64,000 nucleotides of DNA from positions 2,062,001 to 2,126,000 of the forward strand of contig JAQPZY010001414.1 of the NCBI GenBank assembly GCA_029931535.1, read 5' to 3'. A model generated the notes under the pieces. The model was not told where the DNA came from. It was given only the letters and a program-made list of their open reading frames with translations, and made no database searches. This document shows, one piece after another, positions 1-8,824 of this stretch (position 1 is its first letter; the number at the start of each line of letters is the position of its first letter). Made by a program: the position numbers and the translations under genes. Source of the stretch: Margaritifera margaritifera. Lineage: Eukaryota > Mollusca > Bivalvia > Unionida > Margaritiferidae.

Positions 1-79
1 ATAGTCTTTTAAGTTTTTGGGATCAGATACGTCAGCGGCAAAGTTTACGGGACCATAGACCATCTGTCGTGCCTGGCCA

Positions 80-231
80 TTAAATGTTTGAGGTGGTTTT
101 AGCAATTTTTTTGGGGGGGAACGTGCGCAAGCACCTCTCCTACATCCTCTTGTATGTGCTCTTTTTTGAATTTGTGCTAATCGTGCTGGCGGACCCCTAA
201 TTGGGCCAGGTTTTTTTCCTGTTCCCATCAT
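80..231 (-). pseudogene. Small basic Gly/Pro/Arg/Lys-rich ORF, Polinton-associated
   Basis: This is an ORF of about 50 codons on the minus strand, opening with two Met codons and ending at TAA. It is rich in Lys, Arg, Gly and Pro and has two Cys near the middle (RGCRRGACAR). I do not recognise the family. The charge would suit a nucleic-acid-binding or core-like protein, but that is inference. Upstream on the same strand (231-440) other frames show further coding-like pieces, interrupted by stops. It lies just downstream of the packaging ATPase relic on the same strand. Confidence 0.3.
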
Positions 232-439
232 CGCGACTTTCTTCAACTGATGCGAGGTATCATGCGTGGGTTAGGTCGTTCGAAGCCCGCTGTGAGGTCT
301 TCCCGTGCGGATTGCCGCAACTGTAACATTTTCAAGTTGTACGCGAGCACTCTTGCGGCGTTAGTCAGACGCCTCTGCTATGGCATTGCTGGCGGCTTTC
401 GTCATTGTATACATTTAGCGCCGCTGTTAAAATGCTTTG

Positions 440-1120
440 TCAGACATGTTCGTGTTCAAACCCGGGCGGTATTTTTCCCCCGATGGAGCCGGTCAAGTCA
501 ATTGTGAGTGAATTATACGGGACCCGGGTGACCCGGGTGACCCGCGCAAACATATTCCGAAACTCACCCCATAAATGGTCGACATCGCACCATGTCCAAT
601 AAATATTTGCGAAGCCGTGTGCGTCAACCCTACGAAATACCATCAACATGCTGCAGTTGTCCCAAATTGCTTTTGACACATGTGCGTATCGTTGGGATAC
701 ATAAATCACATCTGCGTTTTTCGTGTTGGCCCCGGGAAATAATAGCAAGGTAGTCAATGGCAGGGGCTTCATCGATCGTGGAAAAGAACTGGATGTCAGG
801 TTCTCTGTTAGTGGTGATTTTGGCACTCGACAACGAAGAAGCGAAAGCGCGTCCACGAAATCTGTGGGTACATTGTAACACGGCTGATCGTCCGCCTATG
901 GCGCACTCACGTACAACCGATCTCACGTTAATCATCGCATAATCAGATTGAGCAGCAGTTGAGTTTTCCCGGATCCGGCCGGGCAAATAATTAACGCTCG
1001 AACCGAGTATGGAAACACGGAACTGGTTCCATCGCCGTGCTTGGGTGGTTGAGGCTTTGCCAGCCAAGAGAAGCCAATGATGGTGAAATCGTCGATTTTT
1101 TTTAAAGCGGAGTTTTTCAA
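440..1120 (-). pseudogene. P-loop packaging ATPase (FtsK/A32-type) remnant
   Basis: The minus-strand frame from 1120 contains a canonical Walker A, AGSGKT, at about 979-962, followed by a hydrophobic helix (LLLNLI). After frameshifts, the frame at about 705-530 reads ADVIYVSQRYAHVSK and then CSMLMVF, the pattern seen after Walker B in viral DNA-packaging ATPases (a sensor strand ending in Gln, then a short helix). The role would be pumping genome into capsids. The gene is broken by at least two frameshifts between the P-loop and the C-terminal part, so no full protein can be made. It differs clearly from the ATPase at 58.2-59.0 kb, whose Walker B and sensor segments read IVIDDL and ELFTEGSHHRN. 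Confidence 0.65.
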
Positions 1121-1186
1121 ATCTTAGGCGGTTTTTCCCTTTTGTGACGATGTCATTTGAATAACAATTGTTGTATATGAATCATC

Positions 1187-1777
1187 ATGCCTTCATATTG
1201 TACGCGATGCAACAAAACAAGTACTGCAAACCCAACTAGGGTTCAAACACGTAATAATTTGTGTCCGGTGTGGAGCAAATAAGTTTACGTTTGTGGTGGG
1301 CAAGCCCGCTCTCGGACGGCAAAGACGTCTCACTTCCAGGTCCACAGAGGAAAAAAAGAACAAACTTGGCGGTGATATCGCTGCAGCGCTAATGAAAATG
1401 GTATCGTGCAGTAAATATCCTAGTGAAAACATCTCCCGGGATACAATTACTGTGGGCCTAGAACACGGCTGGATCTACGACTGCACAATGACTGACCGAA
1501 GCCCCGAGAAGAACCTGTAAACCGCATCGATGCCGCATGTTATAAGCATGATCTCGCCTACAAAACATCAAATGATATCCGTGCACGTCAACGCTTTGAC
1601 GTGTTTCTCATTCATGATTTGAACGCGATCGTGGGACCGGCCATCGGAGAAAGAATCGCAAGATGGCAAGACGGATCATCAAAGGAAGCAGGAAGGCCAC
1701 TTGCACTTGGAGGAAAAGCCTCTCAAGGAGAAGGTCATGGACAATGTCCACTCACTGGAGGCAAAGCCTCGATATAA
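1187..1777 (+). pseudogene. Zinc-ribbon plus phospholipase-A2-like virion protein remnant
   Basis: From the ATG at 1187 the first residues give a CxxC pair (MPSYCTRCNK); a second Cys pair near 1262-1275 is split by a one-base loss, so this looks like a C4 zinc ribbon. After a linker and a further frame change, 1437-1480 reads GYNYCGPRTRLD, like the calcium loop of parvovirus-type PLA2, and 1526-1570 reads DAACYKHDLAYK, with the His-Asp catalytic pair. An in-frame TGA separates the two motifs. The tail (1640-1777) is Gly/Lys-rich. In parvoviruses this domain breaches endosomal membrane during entry; here it is inferred from motifs only. It sits between the ATPase and integrase relics and ends 50 bp before the integrase start. 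Confidence 0.6.
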
Positions 1778-1827
1778 CAAACGTGCCCGCGAAACTAGCC
1801 GCGAAAAGCGTAGCTGACGAGCGAACC

Positions 1828-2770
1828 ATGTCCACGATATACTACATTCCCCGCGGTTATTGTAAGGGCGAAGCAGCCGTTGCAAAGTTAGCAAGCGCGG
1901 CAAAGGTCACCCACGTTGTGGTTTGATGTTTCGACGCGTAACGAAGTTCACCAGGCTATATCTTGTTTCTCCCGCATGATCGGGTACGCGGACGTACATA
2001 CAAATACGCGTTAACGGTCGTAGATGTTGCCAGCAGATACAACGAAGCGGAACCGTTGGCATCTTAAGATTTAACTAGTGTCGCAGACGCATTCAAACGC
2101 ATCTATGCACATTCGTCGCTAACATGGCCGCAGCTATCGCAGGTGGATCCAGGCAAATAATTTCTTGGATCAGTTGCTGCGTTGTTGGCAAAGTGCCGTT
2201 TACGGGTTTGTCGTGGACATGTCAATATACATTGTGATCAAGCCATCGTGGAACGATTCAACCGTACACTTGCAGAGCGATTATTTGGACATCAGTACGC
2301 GCAGGAATTATTACTGCAAACCACAGAGCGCTCACTTGGGTGACGCGGCTTCGCCCGGTCATAGCCGCGTTGAACATTGAAATTACACGTGTGATCGGGG
2401 TTGAAATCCGCTGATGCAATTCGGCACACAACGGTTGCGGTCACACAAGGTGCAACTATTCGCGCTGGACGCACTCGGAAACAATCTAATCTTGTATCTG
2501 TACGCCCCGGGAGACCTGGAAGGAGGACAAGGTCGTGCTACTGACCCGGTGTTGTCCGTCGATGTATTCACGATCTCATACTGAATTCCGGGGCAGTCAA
2601 CGCGCTAATATTTATAGCCAGCCAGTGAAAGAGCGCGCGATCGCTGTGCGGTCCAACCACGAGTGGCGAAGGTATCTAGAGAAGCATTTGTGCGAGAGGA
2701 ATTGCAAGCCATTCCCGCGGATACACAATTACCACCAAAAATAGTGCTTCCAATCGGGAAAATCAATTGA
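1828..2770 (+). pseudogene. Polinton-type DDE (rve) integrase remnant
   Basis: The start chosen is ATG 1828. The first 32 codons are open (MSTIYYIPRGYCKG). After a frameshift, about 1950-2330 reads as a retroviral-type integrase core: ALTVVDVASRY, then QVDPG with the second acidic residue near 2145, then AIVERFNRTLAERLFG with the catalytic Glu near 2250. The position of the first catalytic Asp appears to be Tyr. Stops interrupt the core at about 2065 and 2160. The C-terminal end is open again and reads FVREELQAIPADTQLPPKI before TGA at 2768-2770, typical of Polinton integrases from marine invertebrates. It converges with the polymerase. Its role would be inserting the element into the genome; this copy must be inactive. 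Confidence 0.8.
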
Positions 2771-5700
2771 TTGGTGTCCAACGAAGACAAATTTACCTTG
2801 GTGCAACGATACACACACATGCAATATTTCCGTGACCTAATAAGGTTTGCGTGTGTGTGGATTCGCGCCGCTCGCGTAGACACTCGACGTACATGTTTTT
2901 CTTGAGATCCTTTGCAACAACTTTCCAGGAAACTCCTTTGGCATTCTTAATATTCTTACCAGAGCCAACCACGACTGAGTAAATTTTAGGTCACAGTTCC
3001 ATGTATTCCTCAATGATCTTGCCCGCGCATTCGTCTTTGAATTTTCCTTATGACTTTCTTGTTGACGTTGCTGAACAGCGGATGATCCTTTGGGTATTCC
3101 CTGGTGTCAAATTCGCACGCGAGGGATGCCTTACCCATGTCCACGTATACGTCGTCGGTGGTAATGTGCATCAGCAAAGAGTCCGTGTCGGTGTACATCA
3201 TCTTGACGTTACCATCGCATCGTGACTTGATCTTGTCGTAAGAAAATTACATGGTCAGCTTTTAAAAATCCAGCCCTGACGCGCCAACGAAGATTGGTTT
3301 CGTTAACTTCAGCTTGTTTTTTTTACAATGAGCGACAAAGAGTCCGCAGTCAAATATTTTGCGTGATTCGAACGCCGGGTCGGCAATGAGTCTGCAAAGT
3401 TTATCTTGATCCCTGTCGCAAACAAGATCAACGTGAATTCGCTTCCGTAGGTTCTCCGTATATTTGCCGAATACGGCATTGTTCATGAGCTTCATAAAGT
3501 CCTTTTCAAACTCATTAGTCGTGACCGTGCACAGATTCGTATTCATCTGGATGTACGCATCCACGCACGCTGACGAAATCGTAGAACCCCGCGAACTTTA
3601 CACACACGCATCTCTAACCGCAGATACAACTGGACGGCATAGTTTTGTTTCTGGCGCAGTTTCGGAACCAGCTTGGTGAATTCGGTGAACTTACGCTGGG
3701 AATCGTCCACAACAACGTGCGGGGCACCGACAACGCTTCGTTGTGGGCGCGGTGAAGCTCATCCGGGTACTCCAATTCAACTTCGAAGAAGTACCCGAGT
3801 TCATTGTTGCTGTCGTACTCGTGTACGTGTTTGTGTATGTTTACATCCGCGGGATTGATCCACTGAAACTCACCTACGGGCATCGGTTGCATCATCGCCC
3901 ACACAGGTTATCTGCGTCCAAGTACACTATATAACTTTTCGGTTGGTCGGGTCATATCAATCCACGTTCGGGTTGTTCGCTCAAGCATAGCGATGACGCG
4001 CCATAGCAATTCCACCGCTGATACCACGTTCGACAAACAAATGTTGGTCAATGTCCGTTAGCAGTTCGAACTCGACGCGGGATTTTGACAGCAACGCATC
4101 CCAGGCCATTCCCGGCGATGAGAAGTAATGTACGGGGTCGAGCTTATACACGCTCATGGTGGTATTGCTGAATGCCTCATAGACATCCGCGAGCAGCAGC
4201 ACATCTGTGCGCATATACAAGTCGTGGTAATCACCGAGACTTCGACAACCAACCGTGGACCAGACGTTATTCACGTGCGCGTAGTCGTCGGCGGAACAGC
4301 AACAAATAGAAGGCGTCAATGGTGGGAATTAAGTTTCAGAAAACTTTTCCCAATCGCTTATGTACCCGCATGGGTAAATTGGTTTGCGGGTGAACAACTT
4401 GAACGCACAACTGTATCGACGACTGTATCGACGAGTGATTGAAAAACGAGTCTCTCCAGGCTGGAATTGAGAAACTGCAGCGAGTCAATGAACTGCATCT
4501 GACCCAACCGGAATATCATGTATTTTCCATCACCTTGCATGATTACGTGTCCATCGTACCCGCGAAGGTTATGAAACACAACCGGAATTCGCTGTCTACG
4601 GTTCCTCTGTACGCGTCAGTGATGTGACAATGGTCACGCACGTTTTCATCGGTGGACGACAGAAATCCAACAATGAGTGGCAGCGGAAAACTCACTAATG
4701 TCATCGCGGGTCAAAATCGTGTCCACGGGCGTGGCAATCTTCTGTCGGATCCATATCGCGGAAACTTCGAACGATTTAAAGCATATCAATCGTGTCCTTG
4801 CCGCTGTACAATGTTGGCAGCTCAGTTGCTCCGTCGCATCTAACAACAATGTAACAAAACTCGCATGGGAATTGTTTAGCGAATTGCGTTGTATTTGACG
4901 GAACCGTGGGGTTTTCTCGATCTTTGGTATTCAAGGTAACGTTCAGGCATTCCAAGTCCGCGTAAATTACATACGGGACCTTCGTCTTCCGTTGCACCAT
5001 GGTAAATTTCAGAATGTTCTTGCCGGTTTCTGGCATGATCGTACGCTGCGGCTTATCGCTGACTCCCCCGCAATACAAGTCGGTGTTGTAAAGCAACTGT
5101 TGGGTGGAAAATACATGCAGGCATCGTCGATACAGAACTTTTTCTTCTAGTGCTTGCTGTGCCGGTAAACCAACAGGGATTTTTTTGTATCCACACGCAA
5201 TGATGCTGCGCGTTTGGGCCATCCATGTTGCTCAACAACAACATATCAACTTCAGTCCGCCTGTGCGTGAAAGCTTTGCTTTTCGTTGTGGATAGTCGTT
5301 TCGCATAAAAGCCTTTGTTCCAAGCGAACACATTAACGGCGATACCGGGGTTGAGTTCTTCAAATGTTTTGAGTATGGTTTCAGAAGCCTGTACAGGAAA
5401 TTATATGTTACCAAACTTGAGGTACTGTTGGTATTTTCGAGGCTGATCCATACGATCACATTCAAAGCACCGGTTGTCATCGTATTTCACTTTTATCACT
5501 GTCCGCGGCGGAACATAGGCTGGCGTTGGAATATAAGTCGACCCACACAACGGTTTGTACGTGGAAATATGAAGTTCACCTTTCACGCATCTGGCAAGAA
5601 TCGATCCTGAACCTGTGTTGGTGTATTTCTCCAACTTCTCAAGGATCTTTGCAAAAGCTATGACGATTTCATTATTGATAGCCTCAGTGTCTTCACGGTT

Positions 5701-5800
5701 CGAGATTATAAAGGCATCAGACTCAGTGGCGTCCCGGCGTTCGAATCACCAAGATATTTGCGATTTTTAACACATCATTGTTTAGTGAATTGAGTCTTTC
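2730..5800 (-). pseudogene. Protein-primed family-B DNA polymerase (Polinton PolB) remnant
   Basis: Almost the whole gene can be followed on the minus strand, with frameshifts. N-terminal domain: YKPLCGSTYIPTP at about 5560-5520 and VDMLLLSNMDGPNAQHHCVW near 5250-5190. Exonuclease motif I: VIYADLECL near 4960 (Asp and Glu kept). Exo II: FHNLRGYDGH near 4575. Exo III region: YHDLYMRTDVLLLADVYE near 4225. Polymerase motif A: DADNL near 3925, broken by a frameshift directly after it. Motif B: KLMNNAVFGK near 3490. Motif C: YTDTDSL at 3195-3175, with both catalytic Asp. The TPR2-type insertion typical of protein-primed enzymes was not delimited. The gene would replicate the element. Catalytic residues survive but the reading frame does not. 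Confidence 0.88.
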
Positions 5801-5976
5801 TGTGGGGTTAAGCGGCATAATCAAGTACACATTGAAAATAATATACACCTTAACCTCCGGATGTGCCCGCGTGTTGCAGTGTTGATATAGTTCCCGGACG
5901 TATATTCGAGGGAAGTTTCATAGTGTCTTTCCCTGGTTTATACGCATGTAGGATGATAGCATGATAATCTTCTAAA

Positions 5977-6432
5977 TCACCAGCGCTCGTATAACTTAAA
6001 GATGGGGAGTTGAACTCGTTGACAAACATACTCGATAGCCTCAGCAGCGATAGTGGCTGCAATAAGATGACGATTTTGATCATCAGAGACCACACGTGCG
6101 ATTTCGACCCACGTGGCTTGTGGAGGAATTTGGATATGCAGCTGCGCTGCCGTTACACCAAGCTGTTTCACGGTTGGGCGCGGCTCCTCTGGAGGAAGTC
6201 CTAATAACACAAGTAAATCAACTTTTATAGTGCCTCTCGGTATCCTTATTCCACGGTTTTGCGTGAATTGCCTGAGCCGAATCACAGTCTGCCTCACCAC
6301 CAGCTGTGGTTCATCTGGGGGAAGTTGCTTCACAACCAACCGGCCGTCGCTCATCTGGAGGGAGTCCCAATATTGGAAGCATATCTGCTTTTCTTGCACC
6401 TCTTGGTATCCTTGTTCCACGGTCTCGCGCAC
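5977..6432 (-). pseudogene. SAP-like DNA-binding protein with internal duplication, Polinton-associated
   Basis: The open frame of 151 codons contains LRQFTQNRGIRIPRGTIKVD, resembling a SAP/HeH helix-extension-helix motif (Leu-x-x-Phe ... Gly-x-x-Lys-x-Asp-Leu), followed by LLVLLGLPPEEPRPTV. About 165 bp upstream on the minus strand (about 6405-6330) another frame gives a second version: IPRGARKADMLPILGLPPDE. The segment was therefore duplicated in tandem and one half lost its frame. The copy at 60.72-61.06 kb has a single unit. SAP motifs bind DNA; linkage to the polymerase (same strand, just upstream) suggests a role in replication, but that is inference. Confidence 0.5.
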
Positions 6433-6694
6433 ATTGCTACAACTGATTGAGCGTCGGCATACTTATAATAATAATCGTTTATCTTATTGTTTATTCGGCA
6501 ATGAAGTTTTTGTAAAATTATTTTTGTTACTTTATCAGTATTAAAAACATCAATTGCTTTGATCCTTTATATTATTTCATTGACTTCTGTGTCTTTTTCA
6601 ACGGAGTCATCAGCATTGTTGGTTTTTCCCTCAACAGCGAAAACATTCGCGTTGGCGGGTCTTGCCGGCGCGCGCGATAATACTCGTGTATCGA

Positions 6695-6880
6695 TCAGCA
6701 TGGTCTACATAGCTGATTATGCGACTTAACTCCGAAACAGCATTTGAGGCACGGTCGAGCGCGGATACAAACACGTAACGCGAGCAAGTGAGATTTACAA
6801 TATTCGTAATGGCATATTCGTCCGCAGAGTTTACGCTTTCCAAGACAAACACATTTACATCGACTGCCCCCCTGTGCCAT
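6695..6880 (-). CDS. 61-aa Cys-rich (zinc-binding-like) protein of Polinton
   Basis: The ORF is complete, from ATG (6880-6878) to TGA, 61 codons, with about twelve Cys: CKCVC near the start, then CGRICHYEYC, a lone Cys, CLKCC and a terminal CRPC. The paired CxxC spacing suggests two or three structural zinc sites. The homologue at 60338-60513 shares HNEYCKS/HYEYCKS, SARPCLKC/RARPCLKC and GVKS but lost its frame through one base. This is the only apparently intact gene of copy 1. It lies upstream of the SAP-like and polymerase genes on the same strand, with a TATA-like motif immediately before its ATG. Function is unknown; a DNA- or RNA-binding or transcription role would be a guess. Confidence 0.65.
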   Translation of the reverse strand: MAQGGSRCKCVCLGKRKLCGRICHYEYCKSHLLALRVCIRARPCLKCCFGVKSHNQLCRPC

Positions 6881-6884
6881 CAGA

Positions 6885-6903
6885 CTTGTTATATATACAC
6901 GAG
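6885..6903 (-). promoter_or_regulatory. Conserved TATA-like motif upstream of the Cys-rich gene
   Basis: On the minus strand the sequence is CTCGTGTATATATAACAAG, ending 4 bases before the ATG. The second Polinton copy has CTCGTGTGTATATAAAAAG at the same place (60309-60327), 17 of 19 positions equal. The TATA-like core is too close to the ATG for an ordinary 25-30 bp TATA spacing, unless transcription starts at or after this ATG. Confidence 0.4.
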
Positions 6904-7009
6904 ATTATTTAACAGGATTCCTGTTATTTTTTTTATAGTCGCCTTCGTTTTATCTCCTCATGTACATACGGTGGTACCTGAACCAATGGGAGATAATTCA
7001 GAGCATAGG

Positions 7010-7910
7010 TTGGAATTTCACGGAGTCTATCAAGTGACGTAAAATATGTTTGTGTTATATTTTGAATTTGCAAATCAGGCATTTACACATAAACAGGCTT
7101 GTTCTCTCCAAAATCGTTGTAAAATTCGCTTGCAAGCCTGGATAGAATTTCTCTCAAATCGGTCTCGACCCAAATGAGCTCCAAGCACCGAGTACTACAC
7201 CAACTCGATCAGGGCCACACTTTCTATGTTAGTATCTAGCAGCAGCAAACGTGCTGGAATGCTTGTATATCTCAGTTATGATTTTTGCTTCATCGGACTT
7301 GGAAATGGCTTCTGAGAATTTCACCCATTGTCTGCGCTGCTCCGTTTCTGCTTCGTTGTAATCCATTCAAATACCTCATGAAACTCGGGTGTGGATGCCA
7401 TTCATATATTATAGGTCAAAGGTATTATCTAATTGATTTGCCATTATCAATCTTTGCTGCTATTGCTGTTGTTCATGTCTTTGTCGTCTCCGCTGTCTTC
7501 GTTGAATATTTTACTGCCTTCACTGGGTGTTTCACTGTCTTCAAGGTCGTCAACGATCACTCGTATTGGCGACTCCGTTGACGTCATTGAATTAAAGTTT
7601 TCTGGCACGATATCATATAATGACTTTTCACGCTTCTTGTTGTTTTCGCCGTGCACTTTATAACCCGATCACTAACCCGGTTAATTTTTCAATGTGCTCC
7701 AGATACATGTTTGAAAAATCATAGAGCATATTTTGGGCATCTGTAACAAACCGATATGATGCATTCAGGCTGAACAACAATTAAATTTTTTCTGTGTCTG
7801 CACAAACGCACCAATTGTCAGGCTATTTAATTCCTGCACTGGCCACGGACACGAAATCTTTCACGAGAATGTGCGTGTCAAACGGTGATGTTTCGGTATC
7901 ATTATATATT
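7010..7910 (-). pseudogene. Unidentified decayed gene next to Polinton copy 1
   Basis: Several minus-strand frames read like protein in relay, with stops and frame changes between: FDTHILVKDFVSVASAG near 7870-7820, RFVTDAQNML near 7745, an acidic open frame at 7656-7447 (VIVDDLEDSETPSEGSKIF, then Asp/Asn/Ser-rich), KFSEAISKSDEAKIITEIYK near 7310-7250, and PTYALNYLPLVQVPPYVHEE near 7010-6955. I do not recognise the family. It precedes the Cys-rich gene on the same strand, so it is probably part of the Polinton. Frame assignments come from reading by eye. Confidence 0.35.
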
Positions 7911-8087
7911 ATTTACTGATTATTTAATATAATATTCACACAAAATAGGAAACTGTCGCCGCTCGGGTTGGTATTGTAGATAGTATTTCTTTGCGATTTA
8001 TAGGCACGCTGCTGTCTTAAGTTGTTGCACACTAATTTGTTACAGTCAACCGACTTGTTACTACTCAGTGTCAATTACAGCGGTGTG

Positions 8088-8258
8088 AATGCAATCCAAG
8101 ATGAGCCCCTAGGGTGCAAACTACATTCAAGAGGCTCAGAGGTTGTTTCAGACCGGACTACCTCTCAAAGAATTATGCGTGCTGGTAGATAGTGTAATTG
8201 ATAACGACGGTACATCGCCAGAGTTGATTTTCATGAGCTGGACGTTTCCTCAATTATA
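8088..8258 (+). other. Short coding-like stretch, unidentified
   Basis: The plus frame from ATG 8088 reads through one TAG and then gives 48 open codons ending at TAA, including YIQEAQRLFQTGLPLKELCV and a run of hydrophobic and acidic residues after it. The composition looks like protein but no family is recognised. It lies just upstream of a tRNA-like sequence on the opposite strand and may be a relic of the adjacent Polinton. Confidence 0.2.
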
Positions 8259-8273
8259 AAGAACAATATTTTT

Positions 8274-8348
8274 CCGCGAGCGTGATTTGAACCTGGAAAT
8301 GGTTCATTAAGAGTATGCCCGGTTAACTGATTAGGCCACGCAGGCTCT
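8274..8348 (-). repeat. tRNA-Lys(CUU)-like pseudogene or tRNA-derived SINE head
   Basis: On the minus strand there is an A-box-like TGGCCTAATCAGTTAA, an anticodon-loop-like CTCTTAA and a B-box-like GGTTCAAATCA at tRNA spacing. The acceptor stem pairs only over GAGC/GCTC, and the anticodon and T stems are poor, so it is not a functional tRNA. tRNA-Lys-derived SINEs are known in molluscs; no SINE body or tail could be defined here. Confidence 0.45.
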
Positions 8349-8623
8349 TAACATATAAGTGAAAAGAACTTGTACTTGAACTTAACAGCGCTGTCGAAAT
8401 CACGTAATGCACCCCACCCCTTGCGCTGATGTGAAACTGAATCAGTAATCATTAATTGGCTTGTTCACCAAACAAACATTTAATTCGTTTTCACATGATA
8501 CATGATTAAGTTTGGCTGCTAGAGATTTCATCCAAAAATTCTTCAATTCTTCTTTGAGAATCAGGCACGCAGAACCAGAAATTTTTTGGATTACTCTGTT
8601 TCCCTAGAGCAGGAACCCAACGT

Positions 8624-8824
8624 ATGCCAGTGGTGCTGAAGGCAGACTTGATCGATAACAGCACAAGCTTCCAGCCAGAGGCGCTGCAGGGATTTTCTCA
8701 CGCGAGGCGCTCTCAGGTAATCACCGCGAGCCACTTCGACCCGAGTGGTAGCCTCGGTTATTCACTCGCGTATGCCGCGGGGGCAAAGTCATGGGGTATA
8801 GAAGGCGTTGACCCAAATCGGTAA
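8624..8824 (+). CDS. 66-aa ORF with a C-terminus shared with an ORF at 59.0-59.2 kb
   Basis: The open frame ends YAAGAKSWGIEGVDPNR before TAA. A minus-strand ORF of 62 codons at 59194-59006, beside the second Polinton's ATPase, ends FAAGIKSRVIEGVNLDQ before TGA. Over the last 40 coding bases I count 33 identical, and both stop at the same place, which suggests a shared protein rather than a non-coding repeat. The ORF is GC-rich like the Polinton genes and unlike its flanks, and stays open upstream of the ATG to about 8585. Function unknown. Confidence 0.35.
   Translation: MPVVLKADLIDNSTSFQPEALQGFSHARRSQVITASHFDPSGSLGYSLAYAAGAKSWGIEGVDPNR

Larger units (their letters stand above)
1..7910 (-). 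mobile_element. Degraded Polinton/Maverick (adintovirus-like) element, copy 1, cut by the window edge
   Basis: The block carries the recognisable gene set of a Polinton: packaging ATPase, zinc-ribbon/PLA2-like protein, integrase, protein-primed family-B DNA polymerase, SAP-like protein and a small Cys-rich protein. Polymerase, SAP-like and Cys-rich genes are on the minus strand; PLA2-like and integrase genes are on the plus strand and converge on the polymerase. Base composition is visibly more GC-rich than the DNA after about 8.9 kb. Nearly every gene has frameshifts or stop codons, so it is an old insertion. No terminal inverted repeat or target duplication is visible: the left end lies outside the window and the right border is uncertain (7.9-8.8 kb). 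Confidence 0.85.

Noticed and set aside
8274..8348. A functional tRNA-Lys gene.
   Set aside because: Acceptor, anticodon and T stems do not pair properly; only the promoter boxes and anticodon loop resemble tRNA.
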